DNA of 64,000 nucleotides, taken from assembly GCF_026914265.1 (NCBI RefSeq), contig NC_069135.1, positions 18,392,548 to 18,456,547 of the forward strand, written 5' to 3'. This document shows, in pieces, positions 62,056 through 64,000 of the stretch. How positions within the stretch are numbered: the stretch's first letter is position 1; each line of letters opens with the position of its first letter. Source of the stretch: Mya arenaria (taxonomy: Eukaryota; Mollusca; Bivalvia; Myida; Myidae). The notes below the pieces were generated by a model. It searched no databases, was not told the origin of the DNA, and worked only from the letters and a program-made list of their open reading frames with translations. Both the position numbers and the translations under genes were made by a program.

Positions 62056-64000
62056 CTATGGCCATTAATATTGACAACATTTCAATAATAGTAGTAATCA
62101 ATAGAGCCTCCATATTTTATTCATATTGCATGTAGTATGTAAGAAGTCTGTAATGTAGGTGCAAATTAACCAATACAAAATGTTTCAAGTGAAATATCAG
62201 TATGTTGCTTATTACTCATACATGCTCTGGATAGAAAGTGACCAAATGAGCCATGCCAGTATAGCATAGGCCCTTATGGGTGATGACCAGAAGTAAATAC
62301 TAGGTGGATGTGTTGCATAAAATTTCAGGACTGGTCAAATACTTTTAGTGTGTCATATAAACATCAGTTTCCATTAAATGTGACTGAACAGTGATGAACC
62401 AATATTTATACAACTTTGCATAGAAGTTCACTATGTTTCACATTCTAAGTTGAGGTCGGCAAGTACAAGGTTTACATCACTAAGTTAGGTAGTTTAATTA
62501 TCCAAATGTGATATATTAAGAATTCTGTGACCCTTGTAACTTTTATATGGCTTTGAATAATGTATACCACAGGTAGACAATGTCCACAAGTTGAAGGTTA
62601 CAGTTACAAACTTAACAATATATTACTGAGATTTGTTTTGCAATATATCACATGGAAGCAATTTTATGCTAACTCAGCAACTTGAACAGTGGAAGACAAC
62701 ATTAATAAAACTTGGTATAAAGTATCCCAATCAGATCATGTTTTCAAGGTCAAGGTGACTAACATGGCAGTCTTGTTTGATACAAGTTAAGATTTTTTTT
62801 TGCTTTGCAACTGTAACAGTAGTTAGCTAAATATAACAAAGCAAACATATTTGTAACATGGAATCTGCATTGGATAGAATAATTGAGACATGAACTTGGT
62901 ACAAATGTTGCCAGAGACAATTTGCCTATGTATACAACAATTATCAGATTAGCTAAATTGAAAAAGGGGATTAACTTGACAATTTTTCAGCCAGAGTCAT
63001 TGACCTTGCTCTAATTGTGTATATTGTCTCTGGCAACATGTTTATCAAGATTCATTTAAATATCTGAACAGGTTTTGAATTATAGCCAAGATTAAAGTTT
63101 TTGCACTACGCCAATGACGACACAAAGGCTATCATAATACATCAACTTTCAACAAAGATGAGTTAAACACTACTCATACTAGAAATTAAAACTACCCTGT
63201 TTGTTACACAACTGACAAGTATAAAGATATATTATGTCAATAAATAATAGCAAATACTCGCATAGTCCAATGGAATACTTTTACCACCTCAGACAAGTGA
63301 TGAAATGGGCAATGACCCCATTCATTTGGTGTTACTGGTGTCATCAGGAATTTATACCTTGGATTATTGCCTCTATTCAATGCCTTCTAACAATCCAGGT
63401 GCATATTTCACCATCAACAGCAAGAGTACATAAGAGAGACAACTGTTTCATTTTATTTTTATTTTCAATCAGCAGTTCAACAAGACAATGTAAATAAATC
63501 CTAATGAAATAAAGGAATAACATTACATGAAATAAGTGTATATCCGGACAGATGGTGGAAAACATAAATGACTCAAGGACCAAGATACTAGAAATTATCA
63601 CAGAGTGTTATTGTTCTGAATAAAAGCAGGACGGACACGTAAAATGCACAATGTAAATATATATAAACAAAAAAGATTGCTTCAAACACAAAAGAATATC
63701 AAACAAAAAATAACTGTAAATGGTAAAACAGGGATCCATAAATGCCTGGTTCCAGTTCTAGTACACGCCAATTCAATGCACACATGTTTTATCACATTAT
63801 CATTATTTATTGCTTAAAGAACACCTCTATATTCAAATGTATTTATTCCTGGATAACAATTTTAAAAGTCTTGATGAAAACATAAAAGTTGTACAATATC
63901 AACTTCGAAATACAATTGCAAACCAAGAAATTAATGTTCATGAAGACTTAATAAAATAATTTTGTAACATGTATATATCTTTTAATAATAACTAATATTT
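62056..64000. other. Intergenic, no gene recognised
   Basis: AT-rich sequence. A short stretch near 62905 (GTTGCCAGAGACAA) is inverted near 63025 (TTGTCTCTGGCAAC). No exon was supported on either strand. Confidence 0.45.

Noticed and set aside
63230-63600. Frames of 74-87 codons on both strands near the right edge
   Set aside because: No domain, no splice partners and low-complexity flanks; could be UTR of a gene beyond the window but nothing supports it.

Overview
The window is animal nuclear DNA: AT-rich, with GT-AG introns, long intergenic stretches and dense transposon debris. Several repeat types (foldback MITEs, tRNA-derived SINEs, elements with tandem 140-180 bp cores), an expanded TIR-domain gene type and a Cys-rich membrane receptor suggest a mollusc, most likely a bivalve. 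The species cannot be fixed from sequence alone.

Left part (1-28.4 kb): two diverged copies, both on the + strand, of one multi-exon gene type. The right copy (23210-28374) encodes an N-terminal TIR domain, then two membrane segments and a conserved C-terminal module. The left copy (1701-5929) carries the same exons without a visible TIR exon. The six exon pairs after the first short one also match in splice phase, while the introns have diverged, so the downstream module looks selected. Between the copies lie a fossil Ty3/Gypsy-like element (about 9.57-11.96 kb), a disrupted Cys-rich membrane-protein gene on the minus strand (13562-15925), tandemly duplicated palindromic repeats (17.9-19.1 kb), an unrecognised four-exon minus-strand gene (19448-21045) and a SINE head (22.5 kb).

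Middle (28.4-38.3 kb): no recognisable gene, but microsatellites, a foldback MITE and a nest of two tandem-core elements (32.8-35.5 kb), followed by the 3' flank of the next gene.

Right part (38.3-61.7 kb): a divergent gene pair. Ataxin-7 (minus, 11 coding exons, 1283 aa, SAGA deubiquitinase-module subunit) and THOC7 (plus, 8 coding exons, 206 aa, THO mRNA-export subunit) are 255 bp apart, ATG to ATG, around a TGACGTCA palindrome. Both spliced frames close exactly. Their introns hold an opposed pair of tandem-core elements, a foldback MITE, a SINE with another element inserted in it, and a hAT-like MITE.

The most unusual structure is in THOC7. The 3' end of exon 7 and its splice donor have been amplified into 34 head-to-tail 35-bp units (59377-60566), each with the normal donor and an acceptor-like sequence. 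Further down, the last coding exon is duplicated. The second main candidate for something undescribed is the TIR/two-membrane-segment gene pair.
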